A stretch of 64,000 nt of DNA from an uncultured Pseudomonadota bacterium (GCA_913055625.1 CAJXJW010000004.1:62001-126000); one strand, 5' to 3'; counted from the first letter of the stretch, positions 31,971-41,215 are shown. A program made the numbers and translations. The notes: generated by a model from the letters alone, not told the origin.

Positions 31971-33236
31971 ATGGACCTGATTGCCCTGGCCGTGCCGTTC
32001 TTCCTGCTGGCGCTGCTCGCGGAACTCGCGATAGACCGCGTCCGCGGCACCGGCTACTACCGGGCCAACGATGCGATCAACAGCCTGAGCGCGGGCATCC
32101 TCAGCACGACGTTCGGCTATTTCACGCGCCTGTTGCCGCTCGTCGCCTGGGGGTTCGTGCTGCAACACCTCGCGCTGATCGACATGCCGCTCGACTGGTT
32201 CGATGCGTCGGCACGCGGCATTGCGCTGTGGGTCACGGCCGCGGTCGCATGGGACTTTTGTTACTACTGGTTCCATCGCATGAGCCACGAGGTATCGATC
32301 CTCTGGGCGGCACACGCGGTGCACCACCAGAGCGAGGACTACAACCTGTCGACGGCACTCCGGCAGACCAGCACCGGGTTCCTGTTCGGCTGGGTCTTCT
32401 ACCTGCCGCTGTTCCTGGTCGGGTTTCCGCTAGAGGTCCTGCTGACCGTCAACGCGGTCAACCTGATCTACCAGTTCTGGGTACACACGCAGGTCGTCCG
32501 GCGCATGGGCGTGCTGGACCGCTGGCTCGTCACGCCCTCGAATCACCGCGTTCACCACGCGCAGAACGAACGTTACATCGACCGGAATTACGGCGGGATG
32601 TTCATCGTCTGGGACCGTCTGTTCGGCACCTACGCGGACGAACGGGACGACGACCCGGTGGTCTTCGGTGTCCGGAAGCCGCTCTCGAACTGGAACCCGT
32701 TCTGGGCGAACTGCCAGGTGTACGACTACCTGCTGTTCGATGCGCGGCGGACGCGCCGATGGCGCGACAAGCTGGCCGTCTGGTTTCGCCGCACCGGGTG
32801 GCGCCCGGCGGACGTGGCCGCGCGATACCCGGCGCCCAAACAGCCGCTCGATGCTTTCCGGAAGTTCGACCCCGACGTGCCGCGGGCACAGCGCAACTAC
32901 GTCCTCGTCCAGTTTCTCGGCGCGACCGCGCTGACGTTGTTCATCGCCCGCTGGTTCACCGAGGCCGGCGCCAGCGCCGTCGTCGCGCCCTGCCTGCTGC
33001 TGTGGGCGTGGCTGTACGTCCTCGGCGGCCTGAACGAGGGCCGCGCGGAGAGCCGCCGAATGGAATGGCGCCGGCTCCTGGTCGTCAACCCGCTGCTGCT
33101 GGCGTGGATGGCGCTGGTCGGCGACGTCCCCGGCGCGGCCGCGTCCGCCGCCGGCCTGCTCGCGACACTGGCGTCAATCGCGCACTTCTTACACACAAAT
33201 AATGCATTAAAACAAAGACTCATAGAACAAACCTGA
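31971..33236 (+). CDS. sterol desaturase/fatty acid hydroxylase family membrane enzyme
   Basis: The 421-residue product has the diiron histidine boxes HRMSHE, HAVHHQSE and HRVHHAQ in the right order between membrane spans. Such enzymes hydroxylate or desaturate lipids, sterol-like molecules or alkylglycerols. Two ATGs compete (31962, 31971); neither has a clear ribosome site. A C-terminal membrane extension (about 300-405) follows the catalytic domain. The last 18 codons are strikingly AT-rich compared with the rest of the gene. Confidence 0.88.
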   Translation: MDLIALAVPFFLLALLAELAIDRVRGTGYYRANDAINSLSAGILSTTFGYFTRLLPLVAWGFVLQHLALIDMPLDWFDASARGIALWVTAAVAWDFCYYWFHRMSHEVSILWAAHAVHHQSEDYNLSTALRQTSTGFLFGWVFYLPLFLVGFPLEVLLTVNAVNLIYQFWVHTQVVRRMGVLDRWLVTPSNHRVHHAQNERYIDRNYGGMFIVWDRLFGTYADERDDDPVVFGVRKPLSNWNPFWANCQVYDYLLFDARRTRRWRDKLAVWFRRTGWRPADVAARYPAPKQPLDAFRKFDPDVPRAQRNYVLVQFLGATALTLFIARWFTEAGASAVVAPCLLLWAWLYVLGGLNEGRAESRRMEWRRLLVVNPLLLAWMALVGDVPGAAASAAGLLATLASIAHFLHTNNALKQRLIEQT

Positions 33237-33247
33237 GAAACTTTCTT

Positions 33248-34870
33248 ATGCAGAGACGGCACTTCCTGGCCGGCGTGCTCGGCAGCGCGTTGGCCCCATC
33301 ACCCGGCCGCGCCGACGATGCCGGTTGCCCGGCCTTCGAGCACGGCGTCGCGAGCGGCGACCCGTTGTCGGACCGCGTCGTCCTGTGGACGCGCGTGTCC
33401 GGGACGTCGGCCGCCGCGCTCGACCTGCGCTGGACCGTCGCCCGGGACCCCGATTTTGCCCGCGTCGTGGCGGCCGGCATCGAGCGCACCGGGCCCCACC
33501 GCGACTACACGGTCAAGGTCGATGCCACCGGCCTCCCGGTGGGCCAGTCGCTGTATTACCGCTTCGAGACCGACGCGCCGGACGGCCGCCCGGTGCGCTC
33601 GCCCGTCGGGCGGACGCGGACGCTGCCCGTCGGCCACGTCGACAGCGCGCGCTTCGCCGTGGCGTCCTGCGCGAACTACCCGTACGGCTACTTTCACGCG
33701 TACCGCGACATCGCGATGCAGGACGATCTGCTGGCGGTCGTACACCTCGGCGACTACCTCTACGAATACGGGCTCGGCGGGTACGCGACCGAGCGGGCAG
33801 AAGCACTCGGCAGGGTGCCGGAACCGCGCGGCGAGGCCGTGACGCTTGCCGACCTGCGCGCGCGTCACGCGCAGTACAAGCGCGACCCGGACCTGCAGGC
33901 CCTGCACGCGGCCCACCCGATGATCGCGGTGTGGGACGATCACGAAATCGCGAACGACGCCTGGCGCGGCGGTGCCCAGAATCACCAGCCCGGGGAGGGC
34001 GACTGGGGGACGCGGCGCGACGCCGCGCTGCAGGCCTGGCTCGAATGGATGCCGGTCCGGGTGGGGCACCGGCAGGGCGACACGGCAATCTACCGCCAGT
34101 TCCGCATCGGCGACCTGCTGACGCTGATCATGCTGGACACCCGGCTCGTCGGCCGCGACCAGCAGCCGGACGCGGCGCCGGGGGCGACGGCCGAATCCAT
34201 CGGGGCGGCGATGCGCGACCCGGACCGGCGGTTGCTCGGCGCCGCGCAGGAGCAATGGCTGCGCCAGGTACTGGGCGAAGCGAACGGCACGTGGCAGGTG
34301 ATCGGCCAGCAGGTGATGCTGACGCCGACGCTCTCGCCGGAACTCGAGCCCTTGCTCGACCGGACGCGCGACTCGATGCTGCCCCCGGAGCAACTGCAGT
34401 ACTACATCGACATGAGCCGCGGCAACCCGCCGATGCTGCTCGATACGTGGAACGGCTACCCGGTGGCCCGTCAGCAATTCCTGTCCGACCTCGCGGCGCT
34501 CGCAACGAACCCGGTGGTGCTGAGCGGCGACCTGCATACGTCGATGGCGGGCAACCTGTACCTGCCCGGGGAAGACTCCGCTGTCGCCGTGGAACTGATG
34601 ACGGGCTCGATCGCCTCGCCGGGCTTTGCGGAGTACCTGCCCGAGGCGCACCCGGGCGCGGTTCGCGATGCTACGCTCGCGGTGAATCCGCCGCTCGTGT
34701 ACATGGAAACGGACCGCCGCGGCTGGCTGGACGTACGCTTCGACCACGGCCGCTGCGACGCGCGGTGGCGCCTGCTGGACACGGTGCACGCCGAGGCGCA
34801 TCGCGTCACGGTGGACCGGCACCTGCGCGTGCTCGCCGGCCACGTCGGCGACGGGCTGCAGTCCGGCTGA
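33248..34870 (+). CDS. phoD: alkaline phosphatase D (PhoD)
   Basis: The 540-residue product opens with a Tat-type signal (MQRRHFLAGVLGSALAPSPG). The PhoD domain shows FEHGVASGDPLSDRVVLWTR, the metal-binding VVHLGDYLYEYG, AVWDDHEIANDAW and VVLSGDLHTSM. PhoD hydrolyses phosphodiesters and monoesters in the periplasm with Ca and Fe. It starts 11 bases after the desaturase-like gene, and the following DNA glycosylase begins four bases after it. Confidence 0.94.
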   Translation: MQRRHFLAGVLGSALAPSPGRADDAGCPAFEHGVASGDPLSDRVVLWTRVSGTSAAALDLRWTVARDPDFARVVAAGIERTGPHRDYTVKVDATGLPVGQSLYYRFETDAPDGRPVRSPVGRTRTLPVGHVDSARFAVASCANYPYGYFHAYRDIAMQDDLLAVVHLGDYLYEYGLGGYATERAEALGRVPEPRGEAVTLADLRARHAQYKRDPDLQALHAAHPMIAVWDDHEIANDAWRGGAQNHQPGEGDWGTRRDAALQAWLEWMPVRVGHRQGDTAIYRQFRIGDLLTLIMLDTRLVGRDQQPDAAPGATAESIGAAMRDPDRRLLGAAQEQWLRQVLGEANGTWQVIGQQVMLTPTLSPELEPLLDRTRDSMLPPEQLQYYIDMSRGNPPMLLDTWNGYPVARQQFLSDLAALATNPVVLSGDLHTSMAGNLYLPGEDSAVAVELMTGSIASPGFAEYLPEAHPGAVRDATLAVNPPLVYMETDRRGWLDVRFDHGRCDARWRLLDTVHAEAHRVTVDRHLRVLAGHVGDGLQSG

Positions 34871-34874
34871 CGCC

Positions 34875-36083
34875 GTGCGCCGGCGCGTGCGCATTTCCGC
34901 CGCGGAAGCGCGGCGCATCGCGCTTGCGGCGCAGGGCTTCGATCGTCCGCGCCCTGGCACCGCGCCCGATGCGCGGCACTTCAGCCGTGTTGTCGAGGGA
35001 CTCGGGCTGTTGCAACTCGATTTCGTCAACGTGCTGGTGCCCGCGCAATTCCTCGTCGTGTACTCGCGTCTCGGCCCGTACGACCGCGAGCGCTTCGAAC
35101 GCTACCTGTACCGCTCCGGCCGGCACACGGAACAATGGGCCCACGAGGCCTCCGTCGTGCCGGTCGACACGTGGCCATTGCTCGCGCACCGCCGCGACGC
35201 GTGGCGTCATTGGCGCCAGTCGCCGCTGAAACACCTCGGCGACGCGGAACCCTACCTGCAGCAAGTCCTGGAACAGGTCGCCAGCGGCGGCGCGCTGACG
35301 GCGGACGACCTGCCGGCGGTCGACGGCCCGAAGCGCAGGGCCGGCGAGTGGCACCGCTCCATGCGGCGCTGGGCGCTGGAGCACCATTTCGGCAGCGGTC
35401 GTCTCGCGGTCCGTGAGCGCAGGCCGAATTTTCAACGCGTCTACGATCTTCCGGAACGCACGATTCCGCGCGAACATCTCGAGCGCCGGCTTTCGCCCGA
35501 CGCGGCGAAGACTGAACTGCTGGAGCGCGCCGCGCGCGCGTATGGCATCGCCACGTTACAGGACCTTGCGGACTACTGGCGCATGTCGCCGCGTGATGCG
35601 GCGCCGCTCGTCGAGCGGCTGGCCGCGGCGGGGCGCCTGCGGGAGGTCGCGGTGGAAGGTTGGCCGCAGCCCGCATTTCTCTCGGCGACCGCGCGCTCTC
35701 CGCGACGCATCGACGGCGCGTCGCTCCTGTCGCCGTTCGACCCGGTCGTCTGGTACCGGCCGCGTGGCGAGCGCCTGTTCGGCTTTCACTACCGGATCGA
35801 GATCTATGTTCCGGCCGCGAAGCGCCGCTGGGGCTATTACGTGCTGCCGTTTCGTCTCGGCGACGAACTGCCCGCGCGCGTCGACCTGAAGGCCGATCGG
35901 CCGGCCCGCACGCTGCTGGTTCGCGCCGCGCACCTCGAGGACGGTGCCCGGGCGGACACCGTCGCGCCGGCGCTTGCCGGCGAACTCGCGACGCTGGCCG
36001 GCTGGCTGGATCTCGACGGCGTGCGGGTCACCTGCCGGCGATCGTTCGGCCGGAGACTCGCGCGCGAGTTCCGGGGCACCTGA
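34875..36083 (+). CDS. winged-helix DNA glycosylase of the YcaQ/AlkZ family
   Basis: The 402-residue product is of normal size for the family. The catalytic-type QxD motif appears in GLLQLDFVNV (Gln47, Asp49), as in E. coli YcaQ. The C-terminal marks SPFDPVVWYRPRGERLFGF and YRIEIYVPAAKRRWGYYVLP are typical. These enzymes remove alkylated bases or unhook interstrand crosslinks. The start is GTG 34875. It follows phoD closely and is probably co-transcribed. Confidence 0.88.
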   Translation: MRRRVRISAAEARRIALAAQGFDRPRPGTAPDARHFSRVVEGLGLLQLDFVNVLVPAQFLVVYSRLGPYDRERFERYLYRSGRHTEQWAHEASVVPVDTWPLLAHRRDAWRHWRQSPLKHLGDAEPYLQQVLEQVASGGALTADDLPAVDGPKRRAGEWHRSMRRWALEHHFGSGRLAVRERRPNFQRVYDLPERTIPREHLERRLSPDAAKTELLERAARAYGIATLQDLADYWRMSPRDAAPLVERLAAAGRLREVAVEGWPQPAFLSATARSPRRIDGASLLSPFDPVVWYRPRGERLFGFHYRIEIYVPAAKRRWGYYVLPFRLGDELPARVDLKADRPARTLLVRAAHLEDGARADTVAPALAGELATLAGWLDLDGVRVTCRRSFGRRLAREFRGT

Positions 36084-36089
36084 ACCGGT

Positions 36090-36590
36090 CTACTGTCCCT
36101 GCTGCCCGCGCTGCTCGCGCAAGCGGTCCCGCGCTTCGCGGCGCTGTTCCGGCGTCATCGATGCGCGCTTCTCCCGCATCTTCTGGCGCATCGCCTCGCG
36201 CTCCTCGGGCGTCATCGCGTCGCGGCGCGCCCGCATCTCTTCGCGCATGGCGGCCTGCTGTTCCGGCGTCAGCGATTCGCGGCGCTCGCGCAGTTCCTCG
36301 CGAAAAGCCTCGCGCTCGGCGTCGCTCATGGCGTTCCAGCGCTCGCGGACTTCCTCGCGCCGCTGCTGCATCATCGCGTTCAGCGCTTCCTTTTCCTCCG
36401 GCGACATCGCATCGCGGCGAGCCCGCCATTCGTCGATCTGCGCCACGCGCTCGTCTTCCGACAGTCCCGCCCACCAGGCCCGGCGCTGCTCGGGGTCGAG
36501 GCGCGTCAGTTCGTCATCCGCCTGTGCCGGCGGGGTGCCGAGCAGCAGCGCGGCCAGGAGTGTCGGTACGGTGAGTCGACTCGGCTTCAT
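36090..36590 (-). CDS. exported charged repeat protein (CpxP/DUF3106-like)
   Basis: The 166-residue product has a signal peptide (TVPTLLAALLLGTPPAQA) and then eight or so degenerate repeats of about 12-13 residues with the theme M-(S/T)-x-E-(E/Q)-R/K-x-A-(M/L)-(R/N)-x-x-(M/R), for example MTPEEREAMRQKMREKRA. It should be a long periplasmic helix array, like DUF3106 or CpxP-family sensors. It converges with the YcaQ-like gene. Function is unknown; envelope stress or metal sensing is a guess from the family look. Confidence 0.75.
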   Translation of the reverse strand: MKPSRLTVPTLLAALLLGTPPAQADDELTRLDPEQRRAWWAGLSEDERVAQIDEWRARRDAMSPEEKEALNAMMQQRREEVRERWNAMSDAEREAFREELRERRESLTPEQQAAMREEMRARRDAMTPEEREAMRQKMREKRASMTPEQRREARDRLREQRGQQGQ

Positions 36591-36733
36591 TCCAGGGTCT
36601 CCAGGTTCAGTTCCAGGGATAACGAGCCTTCCGCCCGTCCAGACACATCCAACGCGCCTGCCGTGCCGGCGTTGACGCTGTCACCGGTGAACGATTTTGT
36701 GTATTTTCCGGTCAATATTCCCGAGGTGGCAAC

Positions 36734-38311
36734 ATGAAGACATTGACCGCATTCACCCTCGCGGTGTTCCTGGCCACGAGCGGTGCCAGCATGGCCGCCG
36801 GCAGCGCGAAGGGCAAGACTGCCGATTCCGGCGCGGCGCCCGGCATCGACTGGTTCGACGGTACCGTCGACGAGGCCTTCGCGACAGCGGCGCGCGAACA
36901 CAAGCCGGTCTTCCTGTACTGGGGGGCGGTCTGGTGCCCGCCGTGCCACGCGATCAACAACACCGTGTTCAAGAGCCCGGCGTTCATCGAACGATCGCGC
37001 CTGTTCGTGCCGGTCTACCTCGACGGCGACACCCCGAATGCGCAATCGGCGGGAGAGCGCTTCGGTGTGCGTGGCTACCCGACGATGATCGTCTTTGACC
37101 CGCAGGGCGGCGAGTTGACGCGCATCCCGGGCGGCATCGACATCCAGGCCTACGCGAACGTCCTGGACCTTACGCTGGCCGATTCCGCCTCGGCGGCATC
37201 GATTGTCGTACGCATCCTGGGCGGGGAGACCCGGGTGTCGGCGAGCGAATGCACGCAACTCGCCTTTTACTCGTGGGGACAGGACACGACGATCCTGGCC
37301 GACCGCGACGAGGCGGCGGCGTTTCGCCGGATGTACGAGGCGTGCCCGGCCCCGCTCGAAAGTCCGCGTTCGATCCTGTACCTGAACTGGCTCGACGCGA
37401 GACTCGACGCCCTGGAATTCGCCGATGGCGACGACGCGCCGGCGACGCTGGGCGATGCCGAGAAGGAAGAGGCACGCCTCGTCATCAACCGGGTGATCGG
37501 CGATGCAAAGCTGACGCGCGACAACATCTTCGCCGTCCTGTTCGACGGCGCGCGGTTGACGGCTGCCGTGACCGAGAGCGGCTCGCCGGAACGCGCGCAA
37601 CTCACGCGTCGCTTTCTGGCGGCCTACGATGACCTGTACGCCGACGATACCGTGTACAAGCGAGAACGCCTTTACACGCTCGAAGGCCGCATCGGTTTCG
37701 CCCGGATCGACGATGAAGACGCCGAGTTGCCCGACGCGCTGAAGACCCGCATCGAGACGGCGGTGCAGTGGGCCGACGAGAGCACGCCGGATCCGAGCGA
37801 GCGACAGCCGATCATCAACGCGGCCGCCAACGTGCTCCATTCCGCCGGCATGGACGACGTCGCGAAGGCGCTGTTGTTGAAAGAGGTCGGGATCTCCAAC
37901 CAACCGTACTACTTCATGCCGGACATTGCGGACATCGAGCAGCGCGCGGGCAACTTCGACGCGGCAATCGACTGGCTGAGAAAGGGCTACGACACCTCCA
38001 CGGGCCCGGCGACGCGCTTCCAGTGGGGTTACATGTACCTCGTCGGCCTGCTGGAGATGGCGCCCGAGGACGTCGCGACGATCGAGGCGGTCACCGTCTC
38101 CCTGATCAGCGAAGTGCAGGCAGGCGGCGGCCTGTACAACCGGCCGAAAGCCCAGCTCGAGCGTCTCGAGGGCCGGCTGCGCACGTGGAGCGAGGAGTAC
38201 GGCGGCCCGCCGGCACTCGCCAGCATCCGCAGCGCCGTCGCGGCGCTCTGCGGCAAGGACCCCGAGGCCGCGTCGAGAGCGGCCTGCGAATCGTTCCTGG
38301 ACGCCGCCTGA
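36734..38311 (+). CDS. periplasmic thioredoxin-fold protein with long helical C-terminus
   Basis: The 525-residue product has a signal peptide (AFTLAVFLATSGASMA) and a thioredoxin domain with WGAVWCPPCHAINN (Cys68, Cys71) and the GVRGYPTMIVFDP cis-Pro loop. From about residue 160 to the end it is helical and TPR-like, with no recognised family. It could reduce or isomerise envelope proteins while the tail binds them. The lipoprotein gene begins two bases after its stop. Confidence 0.82.
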   Translation: MKTLTAFTLAVFLATSGASMAAGSAKGKTADSGAAPGIDWFDGTVDEAFATAAREHKPVFLYWGAVWCPPCHAINNTVFKSPAFIERSRLFVPVYLDGDTPNAQSAGERFGVRGYPTMIVFDPQGGELTRIPGGIDIQAYANVLDLTLADSASAASIVVRILGGETRVSASECTQLAFYSWGQDTTILADRDEAAAFRRMYEACPAPLESPRSILYLNWLDARLDALEFADGDDAPATLGDAEKEEARLVINRVIGDAKLTRDNIFAVLFDGARLTAAVTESGSPERAQLTRRFLAAYDDLYADDTVYKRERLYTLEGRIGFARIDDEDAELPDALKTRIETAVQWADESTPDPSERQPIINAAANVLHSAGMDDVAKALLLKEVGISNQPYYFMPDIADIEQRAGNFDAAIDWLRKGYDTSTGPATRFQWGYMYLVGLLEMAPEDVATIEAVTVSLISEVQAGGGLYNRPKAQLERLEGRLRTWSEEYGGPPALASIRSAVAALCGKDPEAASRAACESFLDAA

Positions 38312-38313
38312 TT

Positions 38314-38895
38314 GTGCCGGTCCGGGCACTGATTGCGGCGGCGGCCGCGGCATTCCTGCTGCTTTCGGCATGTTCCGCGCGCGAGGTGCTCGTACCTCGC
38401 AGCAAGACCGTGCCGGCGGGTATCGACCTGACGGGGCTCTGGCGGCTGCAAACGGAAGGCAGCAACGAGAAGCTCTCGGATGCCGAGTGGCGTGCGGCGA
38501 ACGACGGGGGCATCGCAATTCCGTCGGCGTCCCGCGAGCGTCGCTCGCAACCGCGCGCGAGCCGGGACTCTCTCGTGCACGTCTTCCTCGAGACCGGAGC
38601 GATGCTGAAGATCACTCAGACGGAGCACGGCCTGTTCATCAGCTTCGACCGCGCCATCGTCGAGGAATACCGTTACGGAGAGAACCGCGTGGTCAATGTC
38701 GGCCCGGTGGAAGCAGACCGCGTCTCCGGTTGGGACGGGGGCGACTACGTCATCGAGACGCTGGACATGGAGGGCAACAAGCTCGTGGAGCGCTACGCGC
38801 TGCAGGGCGACGGCACGGCCCTGGTACGGCGTGTGTCGATCTTCCGCAAGGGCGAGCTCGACCTGTCGGTCGTGCAGCGCTACGAGCGAACCTGA
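38314..38895 (+). CDS. outer-envelope lipoprotein, unknown function
   Basis: The 193-residue product starts at GTG 38314 with a lipoprotein signal (FLLLSACSA), so Cys about residue 20 would be lipidated. The body is a small beta-rich domain (IDLTGLWRLQTEG, FISFDRAIVEEYR, GGDYVIETLDMEGNKL). It follows the thioredoxin-fold gene by two bases, so the two are likely an envelope pair. Confidence 0.72.
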   Translation: MPVRALIAAAAAAFLLLSACSAREVLVPRSKTVPAGIDLTGLWRLQTEGSNEKLSDAEWRAANDGGIAIPSASRERRSQPRASRDSLVHVFLETGAMLKITQTEHGLFISFDRAIVEEYRYGENRVVNVGPVEADRVSGWDGGDYVIETLDMEGNKLVERYALQGDGTALVRRVSIFRKGELDLSVVQRYERT

Positions 38896-38977
38896 ACGCG
38901 CAAGTCCCGGACGGCGGTGAACCGGCAGACCCGGCGGGAAGGAAAGGCCCTCCGATCCGCCGCCGCCCGGGATGTTC

Positions 38978-39565
38978 TCAGCCGCGTTCCATCCGGAACG
39001 TAAACCGGTTGCGCAGGCCGTAGCTCGGCTGCGGCACGCCGTCGACCACGCGCGCCCTGAAGCGAAAGCGCAGTGCGGCATCGAGCGCCGCCTTCTCGAA
39101 CACGGCATGGCTCGACGCGATGACGCGGGGATTGACGACGGTGCCGGCCGCCGTCACGTCGAACTCAACGTCGACGTAGCCTTCCAGCCCCTGCACAGTG
39201 GCGCGCGACGGGTACACCGGCTGCGGCTTGATGACGGCGACAAGCGGTCCGTCGTAGGCGAGGCCGGATCTCGGGCGCTCGCGCCATTCCGGCACGCGCT
39301 GGGGCGGCAGGCCGACACGAGCCTGGCCCGGGTCCTCCCACTCGATGTTGCGCAGCGTCTGCAGCGGCGGCAATCGCTCGGGCGGCAGGCTGAGTTCGCA
39401 GATCTCGAGTGGCGAGTCGTCGATGTCGACCATGCTCAGCATCGTGGGCGTACGGGGCCGTTCCGGCGGCGTTGCGGCGCTGTTGCGGACCAGTGCCTGC
39501 ATGACGAAGAAGAGCGCCGCGGTGACGGTGCAGGCGACGAGCGCGGCTGTCGGGTATCGGGCCAT
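38978..39565 (-). CDS. TonB-family energy transducer protein
   Basis: The 195-residue product has one N-terminal membrane span (AALVACTVTAALFFVMQALV), a proline-rich middle (PPERPRTPT) and a C-terminal TonB fold (KPQPVYPSRATVQGLEGYV, VDVEFDVTAAGTV). It transmits proton motive force to outer-membrane receptors or plays a related scaffold role. ATG 39565 is chosen because the TM segment starts there. It is divergent from padR, with an array of inverted half-sites between them. Confidence 0.85.
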   Translation of the reverse strand: MARYPTAALVACTVTAALFFVMQALVRNSAATPPERPRTPTMLSMVDIDDSPLEICELSLPPERLPPLQTLRNIEWEDPGQARVGLPPQRVPEWRERPRSGLAYDGPLVAVIKPQPVYPSRATVQGLEGYVDVEFDVTAAGTVVNPRVIASSHAVFEKAALDAALRFRFRARVVDGVPQPSYGLRNRFTFRMERG

Positions 39566-39601
39566 GGGTCTGTCCTCGAGTACGGTTCCCGCCGCGGCGG
39601 T

Positions 39602-39678
39602 ATGCCTTGGATTCAAGGTATAGTCTACATACCTAGAACCAAAAAGTAAGTCTTGGCATACCTTTTCGTTCAAGGTAT
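39602..39678. promoter_or_regulatory. PadR-type operator array (five AAGGTAT-like half-sites)
   Basis: Half-sites are ATGCCTT (39602), AAGGTAT (39615), ATACCTA (39629), ATACCTT (39658) and AAGGTAT (39672). The last two form a perfect seven-base inverted repeat with seven-base spacer, set inside the padR promoter. TTCAAGGTATA occurs twice (39612, 39669). The regulator could repress both divergent genes. Confidence 0.72.
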
Positions 39679-39681
39679 AAT
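39653..39681 (+). promoter_or_regulatory. padR promoter
   Basis: TTGGCA (39653-39658) and a perfect TATAAT (39676-39681) are 17 bases apart. The inverted repeat 39658-39678 fills the spacer, so a bound PadR would block RNA polymerase. AAGGAGG precedes the GTG start at 39705. Confidence 0.75.
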
Positions 39682-39704
39682 CCGCCGCTTCAAGGAGGAC
39701 ACGC

Positions 39705-40049
39705 GTGGCCCAGACCAACCCCCCGTTCATGAGCGGCGTCCCGGAGCTCCTGCTCCTGCGACTGCTCGATCAGCGCGAGATGTACGGCTACGAACTCGTG
39801 CGTTCGGTGCGGGAGGTCACCGGCGAGGCGATTTCGCTGGGTGAGGGCGTCATCTATCCGGCGTTGCACGCCCTGGAACGCAACGGTTCCCTGAAATCGC
39901 GGCGCAAGGCCGTGGGCGGACGCACCCGCGTCTATTACTCGGTGACGTCGCGCGGGCAGGCTCGCCTCGGGAAGCTCGCGGACGAATGGCGCCGCGTCCG
40001 GGCGGGCGTGGACGTCGCCCTCGAGGAACCGGTCGGTGCCGGCGCCTGA
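39705..40049 (+). CDS. PadR-family transcriptional regulator
   Basis: The 114-residue product is a PadR winged helix: LLLLRLLDQREMYGYELVRS, then ISLGEGVIYPALHALERNG and the wing GGRTRVYYSVTSRG. PadR proteins repress neighbouring genes until they bind a ligand or drug. The gene is autoregulated by the look of the operator in its promoter. It overlaps the next gene by 14 bases, the usual PadR plus membrane-protein pair. Confidence 0.93.
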   Translation: MAQTNPPFMSGVPELLLLRLLDQREMYGYELVRSVREVTGEAISLGEGVIYPALHALERNGSLKSRRKAVGGRTRVYYSVTSRGQARLGKLADEWRRVRAGVDVALEEPVGAGA

Positions 40050-40461
40050 TTTCGGCGCCCTGGAACAACGCCTGCTCCTCGCGGGCACGGCGCCGGCCGT
40101 TGCGTCGCGCATGCGCGAGGAACTCGAGGACCACTACGCGGACCTCGTCGATGCCGGGTGCGCGGAAGGGCAGTCGGCCGAATCCGCGCGTCATGCCGCG
40201 GCGGCGCTGCTCGGGGACCTGGAGCTCCTGGTGCAGGTTGCGGGCGGGCGTCCGGAGCTGAAGAGCTGGGCGTGGCGCTGGCCGCGCCTTGCGAGCACGG
40301 TCTACCCCGTCGCGTTCGTGCTGGCCCTGCCGGTCGTGCCGATTGCCGCCGGGGTGGCACACGCGCCGGCCATTTTTCGCTGGGCCGGCTGCGCGCTGGC
40401 CGGTGCACTGGTGACCGCGGCGATCTTTCTCGGCCTGCAGCTCGCGATACTGTTCAGTTGA
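40036..40461 (+). CDS. membrane protein with permease-prefix/HAAS-like domain, PadR partner
   Basis: The 141-residue product begins with a soluble helical part (LEQRLLLAGTAPAVASRMRE and ELEDHYADLVDAG), like the HAAS/DUF1700 domain that often follows PadR genes, and ends in two or three spans (YPVAFVLALPVVPIAAGVAH). It starts at GTG inside the padR 3' end. Such proteins are thought to work with PadR in an envelope response. Confidence 0.78.
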   Translation: MPAPDFGALEQRLLLAGTAPAVASRMREELEDHYADLVDAGCAEGQSAESARHAAAALLGDLELLVQVAGGRPELKSWAWRWPRLASTVYPVAFVLALPVVPIAAGVAHAPAIFRWAGCALAGALVTAAIFLGLQLAILFS

Positions 40462-41215
40462 CCTGTGCGGCCGCGGGTTGCTGCACCGACTCCGGCACGT
40501 AGCGCTCGAGCGTCGCGCGCATCTTGAGCTTGCCCTTGCGGTGCTGCTCGATGATCGCCGGCAGGTAGTCCAGCTCCGGAACACACCACAGCGTCGTCAC
40601 CCGCGAAGATCCTTCCGCCTGGTGGCGAATGCCGATGGCCGTATAACGCCCGGCCGGCACCTCCACTTCCTTCGTGCCGATACGGGTGATCTGCAGCGTC
40701 TTGAACTTGTCGATATCGAACAGAAGGTAGCTGTCGTCGGCCGCGCCGACAATCATGTCGCGCATCATCGCGTACTGGATCGAGATCCGGTCGTGTGCGC
40801 GTCCGTCGAAATCGATTGTCACGGGGGAGCCGTTGACGACGCCGGTGATAGAGCGCGCCACCCAGTCGAACTGAAAATCCGCGTCCGTCTTGTCCTTGGT
40901 CATCGTGTCGCGAGACTGGTAGCGCAGCGGGCGGACGCCGCTTTCGTCCACCGCAAAGCCCGATGTCTCCTCAATCTCGCCATTCACCAGCATGCGCGCC
41001 ATGCCGGTCGGCGTGACCTTGTGCACCGCGACGTAACCGTCGCCGGTTTCGATCAGGCGAGCCGTGAGCTGTCCGCTCAGTACGCTGATCTTGATCTTGT
41101 ATTCCGCGGAATACGGTACGAGCCCGGTGGGCGCCGCCTGCACGGCACCGAAGGCCAGCAGCACGAGGGCGGCCAGCGCCGGGAGAAATCTAGTGGGTCG
41201 ATTTGCCGACAGCAT
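40454..41215 (-). CDS. DUF3108 periplasmic protein
   Basis: The 253-residue product has a signal peptide (LPALAALVLLAFGAVQA) and a beta-rich body beginning LVPYSAEYKIKISVLSG, the DUF3108 opening, with QSRDTMTKDKTDADFQFDW and LDYLPAIIEQHRKGKLKM later. DUF3108 proteins are outer-membrane or periplasmic factors of unknown role, often near lipid genes. Its start lies inside the 3' end of the acyltransferase gene, so the two are an operon. Confidence 0.82.
   Translation of the reverse strand: MLSANRPTRFLPALAALVLLAFGAVQAAPTGLVPYSAEYKIKISVLSGQLTARLIETGDGYVAVHKVTPTGMARMLVNGEIEETSGFAVDESGVRPLRYQSRDTMTKDKTDADFQFDWVARSITGVVNGSPVTIDFDGRAHDRISIQYAMMRDMIVGAADDSYLLFDIDKFKTLQITRIGTKEVEVPAGRYTAIGIRHQAEGSSRVTTLWCVPELDYLPAIIEQHRKGKLKMRATLERYVPESVQQPAAAQVN

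Noticed and set aside
36090-36590. Tandem repeat of nucleic-acid type within the charged repeat gene
   Set aside because: The periodicity is at protein level (degenerate 12-13-residue units) in an exported helical protein, not a DNA satellite.
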